Assembly: GCA_946406115.1 (NCBI GenBank)
Contig: OX291550.1
Coordinates: 5,322,803-5,386,802, forward strand
DNA from: Apoda limacodes
Lineage: Eukaryota; Arthropoda; Insecta; Lepidoptera; Limacodidae
Reading direction: 5' to 3'
DNA length: 64,000 nt
In this document: positions 48,651-60,402 of the stretch, piece by piece
How positions within the stretch are numbered: the first letter of the stretch is position 1
Layout of the letters: each line of letters starts with the position of its first letter
Program-made: the position numbers and the translations under genes
The notes under the pieces: generated by a model
Database searches by the model: none
What the model was told of the DNA's origin: nothing
What the model saw: only the letters and a program-made list of their open reading frames with translations

Positions 48651-49108
48651 ATATCTGAAGCATTTTCTCAAATATCCTCCTCGCTGTCCTGTCGGTTCAA
48701 AACTTTTTTTTGGCGATGTAGTTTTTGGAAACTTTTCAAAATGGCGGAGATATGGGGGTTGAAATCCTAATAAAAATTATATTTCAGCCGTTTCGAAAAT
48801 TTCTTAGCTTTTTGTTTTAAGGTGCGGTAAACATATGTTTAGTTTTAATCTATGCAAAGAGATACTTGCTTGGTCTGCAGTTTACAGAGCCACTATCGTA
48901 TTTTATAGTCCTGAAGATCATTCAGGGTTTCTTCACCAGTAAGATAGATAGTTTTGTTCTTTATAAATCTATTTTCCATCAAGACACTTATCTAATACAA
49001 TTACTATTATTGTTTTTGTTGTTAATTTAATACCGCCATACACTTAGAGATATAAGCATTTGCCACCAAAATGTCTTGGAATTTAATAAATTGTTTTACT
49101 TGTTTCAG
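48651..49108 (+). other. Intron-like sequence ending in a splice acceptor
   Basis: No gene content is seen. The segment ends ttgttttacttgtttcag at 49108, a good polypyrimidine tract and AG, ahead of the transporter gene's probable last 5' untranslated exon. Confidence 0.45.
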
Positions 49109-49518
49109 ATAAACGAAGACATTTACTGCAGTTTTGAAAATTTGTCATGTTGCCTACAGTGATATTATTAGCCTAAATGCCAAAAAGATTTACAACGTTC
49201 AGGAGTCAAAAGAACTACAAGCTAAAAAGTGTTTTCTTCAATATTCTGAAATCGAGGACTAGCCGGTCCTTGATGAACCCGACAACTTACAACCCTTGTG
49301 CCCTTACGCTTTGCATTTCGAAGAGGCCCTGCCGCTATTCTGCCAGAGATCCTAGATTAAGATATTGCTCAAGAGAGATAACTATTTCCTCGCCGTAGAT
49401 ATCTCTTAAAAAGGGTCGCGAGCCCACTTCTAAATTGCTCGCTGTCCTATTGAGGACAGAATTGGCAAAGCGCAAGTACGCACTTATCTTCGTACTTAAG
49501 CTGTTGCTGTAATAACTC
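49109..49518 (+). other. Probable 5' untranslated exon sequence of the transporter gene
   Basis: This lies between the acceptor at 49108 and the start codon at 49519. It is less AT-rich than the introns. It contains two tandem TAA stops in the transporter frame at 49510-49515, directly before ctcatgg, so the coding start is well fixed. A 73-codon frame at 49177-49398 has no known motif and is probably chance. Confidence 0.5.
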
Positions 49519-52500
49519 ATGGAATCACAAAACACGTATGCCAATGGAATTCCAGGCAAGGAAAAAAATATCAAATATGATGCTCATGTGCTATTCGAGC
49601 AAGACCAGATTTCGTCGCCTTTGCTTGGTAAGACAGATAACATAAAGTATATAGATTCTGTCAATAATGAGGTATGTATTCGAGAAAATGCGAAACCGGC
49701 AAACGATCTTAATAAAGTGAACTCTATGAAAACGGACGGGAAAGATAGTATTGCGGTAAGTTATCATAAAGAGGAAGAAAAGGAAGATGATTCGGCCTCG
49801 ACGGTCGAAGGTGTGAAGTTTTTGGGCCTTGAAGATAATGACAGTATTTGTTCAAGTGAGCCATCTCAAGAACAAGAGCCACAAATTCCTGACGGTGGAT
49901 GGGGGTGGGTTGTTGTTGCAGCATCATTTTTGATTGCTACTGTAGCAGATGGCTTGGCTTTCTCATATGGATTAATGCACGACAAATTTGTTCTGTATTT
50001 TGAAACTAGTGAAGCAAAGACTTCTCTTATTGGAAGTCTTTTTATCTCTGTTCCACTTATAGCTGGTCCTATTATGAGTGCTCTTGTAGACAGGTATGGA
50101 TGCCGAAAAATGACAATAGTTGGAGGTGTTTCGTCTACTATTGGATTCATAGCAGCAGCATATAGTAACTCGGTAGAAGTGCTCTACGTTACGTATGGAA
50201 TAATGGCTGGACTTGGGATGGGTCTCTTGTACGTAACAGCAGTAGTTTCTATCGCATATTGGTTTGAGAAACGTCGAAATTTGGCAGTTGGCTTAGGCTC
50301 TTGTGGCGTTGGATTTGGTACATTCATTTATTCTCCCTTGACAACATACTTTTTAGAAGAATTTGGATGGAGGAGTGCATTAATTCTATTAGCGGGCACG
50401 GTACTTAATGTGTGTATATGCGGAGCTGTAATGAGAGATCCCGAATGGTTAATTTTAGAACAGAAAAGGCAGAGGAGCCTTAACAAAACCAAAAGGGCAT
50501 CAAGTTCAATTTCGATATCTGCAAGATCTGCAAAATCAGGCGGCGGAGAGTCGGTATACCCTGGAATGGAAGAATTAAAAACTTTGATGAAAAGTGGTGA
50601 AACACCTGAATATATACTAACAACCCTTGTAGCTTCAATAGCAGAGGCTGAAAGCTTAGAAGCTGCAACCAAAATGAATGCAGATTTATCACATCACAAA
50701 GTCAGTTCAGTGATTAATCTTCCGACATTTTTGAAACAAAGTGAAAAGGTAAAAATTTATTGTAGCTCATTAAATTATTTCTAATAAAACTGTGTAAAGG
50801 CTATTTATTATCGAATTAGTTTAGATTTGTAATTTATTTTCTCTTGAAATATTTTTTATTTATATGATAGTCTTTTTAATAACTTATAGAATAAACTTAT
50901 TATCATCATTTCAGTATCATAAAAAATTTAAACGGTAACACCTGACAACAGCATATTATTATATTTTCAGGTACCTGCTGAAGTATTAGATCAACTGACA
51001 ACAAATAAACGTCTATATAACATAATTTTGCAAAATTATCCTTCACTCCTTGCGCTCAGATGCAACTCGGAACAGAAATTACCAATAGAACCAGTAGCAG
51101 AGTCTCATAAAGCAAAACAGATAACGATGTCAATGAAACTAAAACTGAATAGGAAGAAGAAAAAAGATTTTGAAACAAAACTTGAGAAAGTAAGAGAGAA
51201 TCTTCTTCACCCAATTCCAGAGAATCGTGTAGCTAAAGAGCCTCGGCAAGATTGGTGGACTAGACAACTATACACTGACCACCATTATCTAAGGGGCATT
51301 AGGGTGCACCGTAACTCAATCATGCATCGAGGAGCTATGATGAATATTGCCAAATATAAACTACGGGCGTCTTCATGTCCTGATATTTACAGAAATTCTA
51401 TGTGGTCAGTAGAAGATCAAGAGGAAAAGGTAATTCAAAAGTTACTAATTCGTATTTTAGTACACAAACTAGAATAAAAATATCTACTATAACTAACAAT
51501 TTATGAGCTAAAAACTTGAACTAGTTTTTATGGTTTTAATTAAAATTTATTGCATTAATTGATTTATGTTCCAATAACATTTATAAAATCTTTTTATCAA
51601 TCATTATTTTATAGTGCTACAATTTTCTTACAAGTAAATCTTTTTCAAATTTTCCTTCTAACATTTTTTATTAGTTTAGTGTGTTAGGCAGTTATGTTCA
51701 AAGTTTATGATGTCCATTATTTCCTTCTAAATACGAGTAGTAGTTTTATTGTAGTTATAATATAAGTAGTTATAAATTGGAGTAGGTAATGTTATGCTTC
51801 ATTTGTTAAACATTTTTAGGGATGGCTAAAGCGCGTCTTTAGTACTATAAACAAGACATTTGACTTCAACATGTTTACTGAGTTCCATTTCCTGATGATG
51901 AACTTGTCTACGCTGGTATTATTTATCTGGTTTATCGTACCTTACTTCTACATATCCAACTTTATGCTGAAGAGTGGCTACACTGAAACACAAGGATCTA
52001 TGATGTTGAGTGTCTTTGGAGTTGCTACTATTATCGGCATTGTAAGTATGAACCCTTTTTTAATTAATCTGTGATCTATATTTGTTGCCTATATTATAAA
52101 CGATAATCTTATACAGATTACACCATATTCAATTTCGTCTCTAGAAATATAATAAATGTATTAAAGAATCTATTCTGTATTATATAGTATATGTATCTAT
52201 AGTATATGAAATATTCGAGATGGTTTCTAGAGATTTTATGATGATTTATGTGAAAAAGTTTATTTTGATTGTATTGAATAAATCAGTACTTCTGCGACAT
52301 TCATGTTTCTTATATTTCAGGTTGGCCTTGGATGGATGGGAGATCTCCCCTGGGTGAATGTAACAAAAACCTACGCAATTTGTTTAGTACTTTGTGGAGT
52401 CACTATTATTATGTTTCCTGTCCTTATAAGAGTTATTGATCCCAAGGCGCCTTACAGTTTCTATATATTAGCACTAAATGCTGTTGTATTTGGATTGATG

Positions 52501-53568
52501 TTCTCCAGTTCTTATTCTTACACTCCCAGCATCTTGGTAGAACTAATAGCTTTGGAAAGGTTCACGATGGCTTACGGTCTTGTTCTACTGAGTCAAGGTC
52601 TTGGACATCTCATTGGACCGCCTATGGCAGGTAAGAAAAAGTAAGGTAAGAAGTACTAGTATATGCTTGTTCACCTTTCTAGTTGCCAGGCGATAAGTAA
52701 AGTAACCACGCGCGCAGTGTGATCGGTTACTAAAATTGTTGAACGTCTTTCTTTAATTAAAATTCACTAGGCTCTAAGCAAAGCACCTTCGAGCATTTAA
52801 CCAAATTCTCGAAGGTGCGGACGTAGCCTTAGTAAGGTCACATGAAAAATATCTTCCTCATTTGGTCGGGTAAAGTCGTCACGTCTGCATATTGACAGAA
52901 AATTCAGTGGTATTGTATATCGGTGCATGTTGCCAGTACTTTTATTGTACCTTACACAATAGAATTTGAAAAAGAATTCTGAAATCTATATTTTTAAATG
53001 TAACATGACGTATATTATTAAGATTCTGTAACTCAAAAGACGAAAATTGAACCTTTGTATGATCACTTTGTTGTCCGTATGCCTGTTCGTCCGAATTTTG
53101 TCAAAAGGCCCCCAATGCACATTTACATTTGCTTAATGGTCGTCGAGTTGAAATCAACAATATTGATCTCAAGTAGAGTTCATTTTCCTATGAAAAAAAA
53201 TGTTTTAAATTGGAGGATAACTTAGCGTAAAATCGGAAATGAATTGATTACAATTATATCACAATCTCCCCATCTCCTTAAAAGCCCTCTAAAAATTCCA
53301 CTTAAAGTGCTAAGATACGCGAAACTAACGCTACATTTTTTTTAATAAGTATTAAAAATATATATTCGGTCTTTCAGGTGCACTAAAGGACAAAACAGGG
53401 TACTGGGACGCGGCGTTCTACGTGGCCGGAATCTGGGTCATTGTCTCTGGCTTGCTAGTCTTGGTGATACCATACACAAAGAATTTCCGGATTTGTGGCA
53501 ACGCGCCACTCGCAAAAGATGTCGCGGTTGAGCCAGATCCGGGTGTTAGAATTATAATAGCACATTAG
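49519..53568 (+). CDS. Monocarboxylate transporter-like protein (SLC16 family), five coding exons
   Basis: This is a plasma-membrane carrier of the SLC16 branch of the major facilitator superfamily. Members move lactate, pyruvate, amino acids or related solutes, often with a proton, and the substrate of this one is unknown. Exons: 49519-50748, 50971-51429, 51820-52041, 52321-52630 and 53378-53568. All have GT/AG borders. The first three introns are phase 0, the fourth phase 1, and the total is 803 codons. A long acidic cytoplasmic N-terminus (residues 1-123) precedes the family signature PDGGWGWVVVAASF at 124-137, at the start of membrane helix 1. The MFS loop motif DRYGCRK is at 191-197. Helix 6 ends before RDPEW near 305. 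A loop of about 280 residues, with a very basic stretch (KLKLNRKKKKDFETK) and the conserved RASSCPDIYRNSM, leads to helix 7 near 586. Helices 8-12 lie in exons 3-5, and the C-terminus ends IIIAH. No frame damage is seen. Confidence 0.93.
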
Positions 53569-54420
53569 CTATTTTAGCAAGTATAATTTACTCTAGCATG
53601 TATAAAAATCGTTAAAAGGGGCTCACCATGATAAATATAAATATATAGCGATGTTGTGTTGGTAATAGTAAATGTATAAGATTGGAAATTCTGCTCACCA
53701 TCGGAAAATATAAATATTTTATTCAATAGCGAATCTAGGATTTTTAAAAGACGGCGTTTTATAAAGTTTTGTTTTATTGTTGTTGATTAACTGTATTACA
53801 TTTGATTATCGATTTATGTTACTTCTGATATTTTGGGGGATTTTAACCTCCAACCAGCGCAGCCACGAGGAGTTAGCATGTATTTTAACCCCACACATTA
53901 CTATACATTTGCAATTTCTGATATGATCTTTGGTCTTTGTGATGATAATAATCTTGAATTAAAAAAGGGTAACTTATGTAAGTTTTTTTTTTTAATTTAG
54001 AAACTTTATATTTGACAGCACTTATCCTTCTTGTGCTGCACTCTTAGAGCATCTTTAAGGCTGCACTATGTTATTATGATTTAATTTATGTATGAGTATT
54101 TATGAAGTATTATGCAATCACTATTTTAAGAAGTTTTTTATCTAGCAATTTTTTAACCTACTTATAAGTTCTACCTACTTATAAATGCAATGACTCTAAG
54201 TCGGTTTTATTTGTAAATTATTTACTATATTTCATTTCAATGTTTTGTTCGTTTGTTAAAATGTTAAAAGTTAATTCTTCTGATTAGTAAATTATTAACT
54301 CCTCTCATAGAGCAAGACCCTTTCAAGATTCCTTAAAAGAAAGAATAATTTTTTACTTGTCTCTAACCTGTTAGGTTATCTTTTTACTAGTTGGAAACAA
54401 ATAAAAAAATATTCCTTTTT
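53569..54420 (+). other. Probable 3' untranslated region of the transporter gene
   Basis: AT-rich sequence follows the TAG at 53566-53568. An AATAAA at 54400-54405 is a plausible polyadenylation signal. Others lie further on, beyond the next retroelement fragment. The exact end cannot be fixed from the sequence. Confidence 0.35.
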
Positions 54421-54768
54421 TTCAACCTACACTAGTATTTCCAGTCCTTACAAACTTTTTTATTTCAAATATAAAGAGCAACCAGACTTAATTATGTTAC
54501 TTAAAAATCTAAATATTTTTTTTTTTTTTGAAAAATGGAACCCTAAAATATATTATGTACTAGATATAATCATAAGTCGTAAAAGGAACCTTATCTAAAC
54601 CAGTCCTCTGTGGCATTGAAACGAGCACACTGGCAGCATCGCCCCGCTGGATCGTTAAGTTTAGACTCTGTGCGAGGTAAGTTCCAGCTCTAATGTCACC
54701 CGAAGAGTGAACAAGTTTTTGATAAGGCTTTAACAATAGTTTTAGTATCCTCAAACCACGGCCCTATA

Positions 54769-57700
54769 CTGCCGTCGTATTGAAGAACACAGTATTTACG
54801 AAAAACCCATTTTGAGAAAATGGCGCCTAAAGTTTTATGTTGATTTTATTTGATTGTGACGCGTTTAAGAAAGTTAAAAATAAAATATATTAGCAGTAAT
54901 GTAAAAGAGTTATGGCGCTTCAATTCTGTATTTATAATTTTTATGTAGTGTTATCTTGTCACGAGTAAAACTTATAAATGTGTTAATATTAATAAAATAA
55001 AATATTTATATTTGCATTACACTAGAATAAATGCCAGTAACTACAGTAATACTGTGTACTAGTTAAGTTTTACAGAATACTTGGATTTAACTATGTAATG
55101 ATACTGAAAAAAAAATGAATCAACTACAGTAAATCAGTGTTTGCTGTGTTTATATATAAAAAAGTAAAGAAATTAAAGAAATTAAAAATTAAGTAAATCG
55201 ATTATACTATTTTTAAGCTTAGGTTGCTATCATAAGTACTGGTTGACAGGGTCTAGTATTTTGTAATGCTGTGTTTTAGGCTAAACTTTTTATATTTAGA
55301 TGTTACAAATGCTTTAAGTTTATGTAATATTAATTGATAAAAAGTATTAAGATCTAAGGGATAAATGAATACGAAACTAAATAAAACAAATCATTACTAA
55401 TAAAACTTTATTTTTACATACACAATTCAGCCTTAGTGGGTGTCTAATTATGATAATTATTAATATTCAATTGTTTTGTACGTTTTAATCACATAGGAAC
55501 TTAATAAAATCAAATAGATCTGATAAGTACTAATAAAGATATAACAATGGCAATAACATTGTAACGATGTTAAACACAATATAATAAAATAAACACAAAT
55601 TAATTTTAAAATCAAAATATCTTATGAATTAAACAAGCAACATCATAAACATTTGGATATTGTCAAAAACTTTAAAACTTTATTATCATGTTATATGCTA
55701 GGAAAAAAATTTATAAAATTTATATGCATACTTGTTTATAAGTGAGATCAATCTTAGGCACTCTTCCGTCACATAATGAAAAAATTTAAAAAATCCCACT
55801 TAAAACGATAGTTAAAAGTCTCGTGGAAACACCTTATAATAATAAAAACCAATTAAAAAATTAAAAATCACAAATTAAACTACAAGCATAAAACTAGATC
55901 CATGGGCCACCCTGCGTTTTAAAGTTCTGACGGCTCCTAGCTAAAGAAAAAGGTTTTTTTGAATTCGAATTTAGTATAATAGAAAAGATGACAAATGTGT
56001 TAGCTTATTCAACACTGGATAGGAGCCGTTAAAACAAAACACAGAGTGGGCGATAGATGTGTTTAGGAGCGTATAAGCAGGGCCGTGCCCAATTGACAAG
56101 AATAAAAATTAATTACAGCCATCCTCGACTTCAGCGCTCAAATCAACAGCAAGATCATTTGTATGCAGTTCTCGCCAAAATATAAGCCGACTTGGAGGCA
56201 TTAATGGTCCAAGCTTACTAATAATAGCATCCTTTCGCTGCGTGCTGATTCCTCGTGGAAAATTTTTGATGACTGGACGTGGAAGACCACTCTTCTCGTA
56301 CTTGGCTTTTATAAACTGAATTTCAGTATAATTTTCCTCTTGGAAGGATTTTTTAACAAATAAGCTGTAAGAATTTCGTTTTACTTGTACTTCAACTAAT
56401 TCACGCAAATAAAGTCTAGGGGACAATTTTTTAACTCGTTGCGCAGAAGAGTGATCCTCCAAATTAGAAAAATCGTCAGTGTTCAAAACCTTGACTTTGA
56501 TTTTCTCAGAGTTAGACGATTTGACAACGTTCACAAAATCATAAAAATCGTAAATTTTTGGTTGACGCTTCTTGCCAGTTCCACTTGGTGGTGAAAAGAA
56601 TCAGCTGACATAAAGCTGTGGCCGGGCTCGAAATACTTAATAGTCATAGTTTCGGTCGATATTTCATTGCTATTAATTATGTAAACTAAGAAAGAAAAAA
56701 GTAACCAGCACTTATTTTGTGAAGCACAATTGTCTGTTCAAATTACTATATTACAAACATTTCTTTTGTTGTTAAGAAATTGGTGGAAAGTGCTTGTTAT
56801 ATCGTCTGCTCTACGCCCGGACACAGCTTCATGCCAGATCGCAGGTACAAAACTTTCATTGAAAACAATCAATCTGGGACAAAATATTACTGATTTAAAA
56901 GAATCAAGATGTGGAAGCATTATAATTTTTTGAAGATCAGCCGAGTAATAAATGCTTTCTAAATTCTGGTTCTTAGACGTATCACTTTGATAGATCTGTC
57001 TTGATTCAATATGACGTATTTTATAGGACCTACAATTATGACAAATAGTACAATAATCATCAGGCTTCTCTGTGTGGTTACTGTTATGCTTGTTGAAAAT
57101 CTCACATAGCTCACACTCTTCATGTCCTAACTTAGCTAGGGAAATATTTAATTCCTTTTTAACACATACTACATACTTACATAGTTTTTTACATTTACTT
57201 GAAAACGGTTCTTGTACCGCAAACTCCTCGAATATCTTTTGTTTTTTTGAAGTGAAAACTTTTTTAGCGGCGTTGTGCACTTTTTTTGGTATGGGTAAAA
57301 AATGATAAACTCGCGTCAGGTCACGTGTCCTAATCGTGGAAATTCGTAAGACGGAAACCGTAATGCCACGCCTATTATAATTTTTATTTTTAGTATTCGC
57401 GATTTTGAGTAGTACAGGGAGGTTGGATATGGAATTTTAATTCTATGACAGATTGCGATGTCAAATATACTACGTCAAAAAAGTAAATAAACAAACATTA
57501 TTATTTGTTGACAATGTCAAAGACATGTCTTGTGACATATTTGAGTGTTAAGCGCGAATCGTGTGTAAAGGTTTTCACTTCTGCCGGCACTCCCGGAGTG
57601 CAACTCGTTTTTTTTTTAATTCTAGACAATCTTTCAATTTCGTAGCGTATCTATTCATAAACTAAAACCTAGTTAATACAGTTTCGACGCTGTAAAGGTT

Positions 57701-58200
57701 TAGCTTAAAACGCAGTAACTACTAAAATACTGTGATTAAAATAAGGAATCACATAATAATTGGTTTAATAGGTAAAAGTAATTATACAGTATTTTTTGAT
57801 ACTGTGATTCTTCCTAGACACAGTTTAGAATTCTATAACTTTGATCTAATTTATAATACCGTATTTGAAAATAATGTTGTGTTTTTAGCTTGCATTTGCA
57901 ATTTACTGTGTTCTAACTAACAGTTAATCTCGGTTCGCAATAATTATTTCTTGCCTTAAACACTGCAAATATTTACTTGCTGTTTTCAAGTTATTTAAAG
58001 CCTACATGCTGTGTTTTGTCTTAAAATTGGTCTGAATTTAAAAGAAATACTATGTTTTCAATTATCGTAACTCAGAAACCAGTAATTATAAAAATAAACA
58101 TAAAATATGGCGCGATAAATCTCTTTTTCGTGGTAACGGTAGTATAACAAAAGTAAAAACACAGTATCTTGAGATACTGTGTTCTTCAATACGACGGCAG
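54769..58200 (-). mobile_element. 3.4-kb DNA transposon, 27-bp TIRs, TATA target duplication
   Basis: Perfect 27-bp terminal inverted repeats begin ctgccgtcgtattgaagaac at 54769, with the complement ending at 58200. TATA flanks both sides (54765-54768 and 58201-58204). The word atactgtg recurs near both ends (about 55052, 57730, 57798 and 58174), and the right TIR is preceded by a small hairpin, acagtatcttgagatactgt. These are candidate transposase-binding sites. A single broken coding region lies on the minus strand at 56109-57437. The remaining 1.3 kb on the left side is AT-rich and non-coding. Perfect TIRs with few coding lesions suggest a fairly young insertion. The 4-bp TATA duplication would fit the Sola or Chapaev type, but superfamily membership is unproven. 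Confidence 0.88.
56109..57437 (-). pseudogene. Transposase-like pseudogene of unknown-function type (DUF7869-like)
   Basis: An open frame runs from about 57437 (no Met; RTRDLTRVYHFLPIPKK upstream of the first GTG/ATG-like codon, 57280) to 56738. It includes a Cys/His array (KCKKLCKYVVC, HEECELC, YCTICHNC), a YYSADLQKIIMLP strand with an Asp, CPRLIVFNESFVP, and IWHEAVSGRRADDI. A TGA at 56740-56738 sits where a Trp is expected. The same frame then goes on with TDNCASQNKCWLLFSFLVYI and KYFEPGHSFMSADSFHHQVE. A frameshift near 56590 leads to KKRQPKIYDFYDFVNVV and the C-terminus LMPPSRLIFWRELHTNDLAV. The D...DNCxxQNK...D/E arrangement looks like an RNase-H-fold transposase. From memory the motifs match insect proteins annotated DUF7869. 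A search is needed to confirm the name. The start is probably in an upstream exon. Confidence 0.75.
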
Positions 58201-58235
58201 TATAGTTTCTACCGCAAGAGCCATTAACTCATAAT

Positions 58236-59693
58236 TTTCTGGTTATATTTAATTAATTGTTTCAAATATAATGCAGAGAAGTAAATATTGACCAAAAAGT
58301 CTCGTGTATTACATATTTTTTTGATCATAACATTCAAAATTGTACTATATACATGCATGTATGTGGTCAAGAGTCAAAACTTACAGTGTAGCCAATTATT
58401 AACTTGTGTTAATTGTTTAGCGCTGTAAACTTTTTTTTAGTTTACAGTTTAACTATGTCCGTTTATAATTGTTGAAGATGTCTTAGCTTATATATAATTT
58501 TTTTTTAAGAAATTAGAGCATCTCCTTAACATACAGAATGGTAATGAAGGGAAAAATTTAATTACAAACCTTATTAAAAGAAATATAAAAAAAATTGAGG
58601 TGTCATTTTAAAATATAAGTTTCTTTTTTAAAAGTTTAACTAAAAAGCTTCGGGTTTGGTATGTCACATAGGTCGCGATATCACTCTCAAATACACCCAA
58701 AAATATATTATTTTCACTAGTTTGAAATTACTTGGAAAACATTTACCGACTTTTATAGTCAAACAGTTTTCAAAAAATATTCAATCAAACTAAGCATTAA
58801 AATAAAATAACCATTGCAATAATGGGCACGGAACCCTACACTTAGTATAACCCAATATGCTCTCGGTAATTTTTTTTCTGGCAGTGTCTGTAGTAATTTG
58901 TCAATTAGTAAATCTCTCTGCACTGAATATGACAAAATCATACTTGCCACTATTTAATTCAAGAAGGAGATTTTATAATTTAATTTTTATGTAAGATTTG
59001 CAAGAAGTATTCTAGTATAAGTTTGTTTTATCTACTTAAATTACTTAAGTAATATTTTAAGTATTTACTTACCTACATATATTGCTGAAATTAAACTTGT
59101 TTATCTATTATTGATATTTTTATTCATACAATCATACAATTCTAGAACTGATTTGCAATAGTTGTATACAATTTCTAGAGCAGCTGAATTTCTCAACTAA
59201 TGTCGCGTGGATCTGAGAGAAAATCGTCAACGAAGATAATGACTATTAATTTTTGTTTTATTTAAAAACGGCCCCGGATCTAGGAGGAAAAAGGAGCTTA
59301 GGGGAGCTCAAAATTTATGTGTTTGAATAATTCTGGATTTGGCAGATTTTAGATAAGTCAGACTCTGAATAAGACCAATTATATATATATGATTAGACTA
59401 TAGATACAAAATAAAGAAAATTAAATTTATAACATTATAACTAATATTTATACATATTTGTATAAGTTCTGTTAGTTTGTTTGTTATTGCTTAACGTCGC
59501 TACGGAGCAAGCCATGTTTTGGCGCAAAGATTGTTGAGTAGAGGAGAGCTCTTAAAAGAAGAATAAAAAGAATTTTACGTTGACTAACTACCTATATCTA
59601 CAGCTATAGCTTGCTATAGCAAAATTTCTTACTATAGTCTATAATTTGCTGTTCATGCCGATAACCGAATTTAGCGCGAGTGGAGTGGATTGA
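58236..59693. other. Gene-free AT-rich stretch
   Basis: I see no host exon. A Helitron-like 3' scrap (ctacagctatagcttgctat at about 59598, ataaccgaatttagcg at about 59660) precedes the next element. Confidence 0.4.
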
Positions 59694-60402
59694 AAAAAAA
59701 CCGGCCAAGTGCGAGTCGGACTCCATACAAAAAATATGTGATGTAACTAAAAATTTAAAGTTTTCGGTTTTTTTTTCTTATATGTGCTATAAAACATTGC
59801 TTCATGCCAAATTTCAAGATTTTAAATCGGCTGGAAGTACCCTTTAGGTTTTGATTCCCCTGCGAGTAGTTGCGAGTGTGAAAATATGCGGCTTAGATTT
59901 GTTCATATCAATGGTTAAATTGCTGTTTCTTTTGATTGCGTTGACATAGAAGTTTAATTTTGTTGCAGCTTAAAGATATTATAGACCTGAGTATCAAATG
60001 ATACAAATTTCAATTTAATACCTCTACGCGTTCATGAGGAAAGGGGCAGTAACTGTAAAACTATTAAAAATATTTGTATTGTTGTATGATGTAACCAAAA
60101 ATTTACGATTTTCTAAATTTTTCCTTTATCTGTGCTATGAGACGTTGCTTCGTACCAAATTTCAAGGTTCTGAGTTCACGGGAAGTACCCGGTAGGTCTT
60201 GATTCCCTTGCGAGTTTAGAAAATTTGCGGCATGAACAGCTGTATCTTTTGATTGCGTTGGCTTAGAAGTTTGATTTTTTCACAGCTCCAAGGGACCTGA
60301 GTATTTGATATAAATTTTAGCTTGATACCTCCACGCGTTCCTGAGAAAAAGGATCTTGATAGACGGACGGACAACAAAGTGATCCTATAAGGGTTCCGTT
60401 TT
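59694..60402 (+). mobile_element. 'gagtcggact' family copy
   Basis: It starts aaccggccaagtgcgagtcg then gactccatac, and ends tataagggttccgtttttga. The interior contains two similar segments of about 330 bases (gccaaatttcaagattttaa at about 59796 and accaaatttcaaggttctga at about 60155). Each is followed by a ggaagtaccc word and a tagattc/gattccc word, so this copy is internally duplicated. Confidence 0.65.

Larger units (their letters stand above)
54560..58235 (-). pseudogene. Old retroelement coding fragment split by the 3.4-kb transposon
   Basis: Left piece 54754-54560, on the minus strand, reads KLVHSSGDIRAGTYLAQSLN then LTIQRGDAASVLVSMP. The right flank, 58235-58205, reads MALAVE in the same direction. 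When the transposon and one TATA copy are left out, the frame runs through the junction as AVETIGPWFED. Such a block (GPW, then a TGDxR-like motif and QRGNAASxLG-like motif) is the C-terminus of a retroelement polyprotein type that I recall but cannot place in a clade. It has its own frameshift near 54710 and was dead before or after the insertion. Confidence 0.5.

Noticed and set aside
49177..49398. Upstream protein frame before the transporter start
   Set aside because: No known motif, and it ends before the transporter start. Treated as 5' untranslated sequence.
50328..50692. Minus-strand frames opposite transporter exon 1
   Set aside because: Shadows of the transporter coding strand.
54765..54768. 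TA (2-bp) target duplication for the 3.4-kb transposon
   Set aside because: It breaks the continuous frame of the interrupted retroelement fragment, whereas a 4-bp TATA duplication keeps it.
56081..56094. hAT-like terminal word cagggccgtgcccaa inside the 3.4-kb transposon
   Set aside because: No inverted partner or target duplication could be found, so it is likely chance or a worn scrap.
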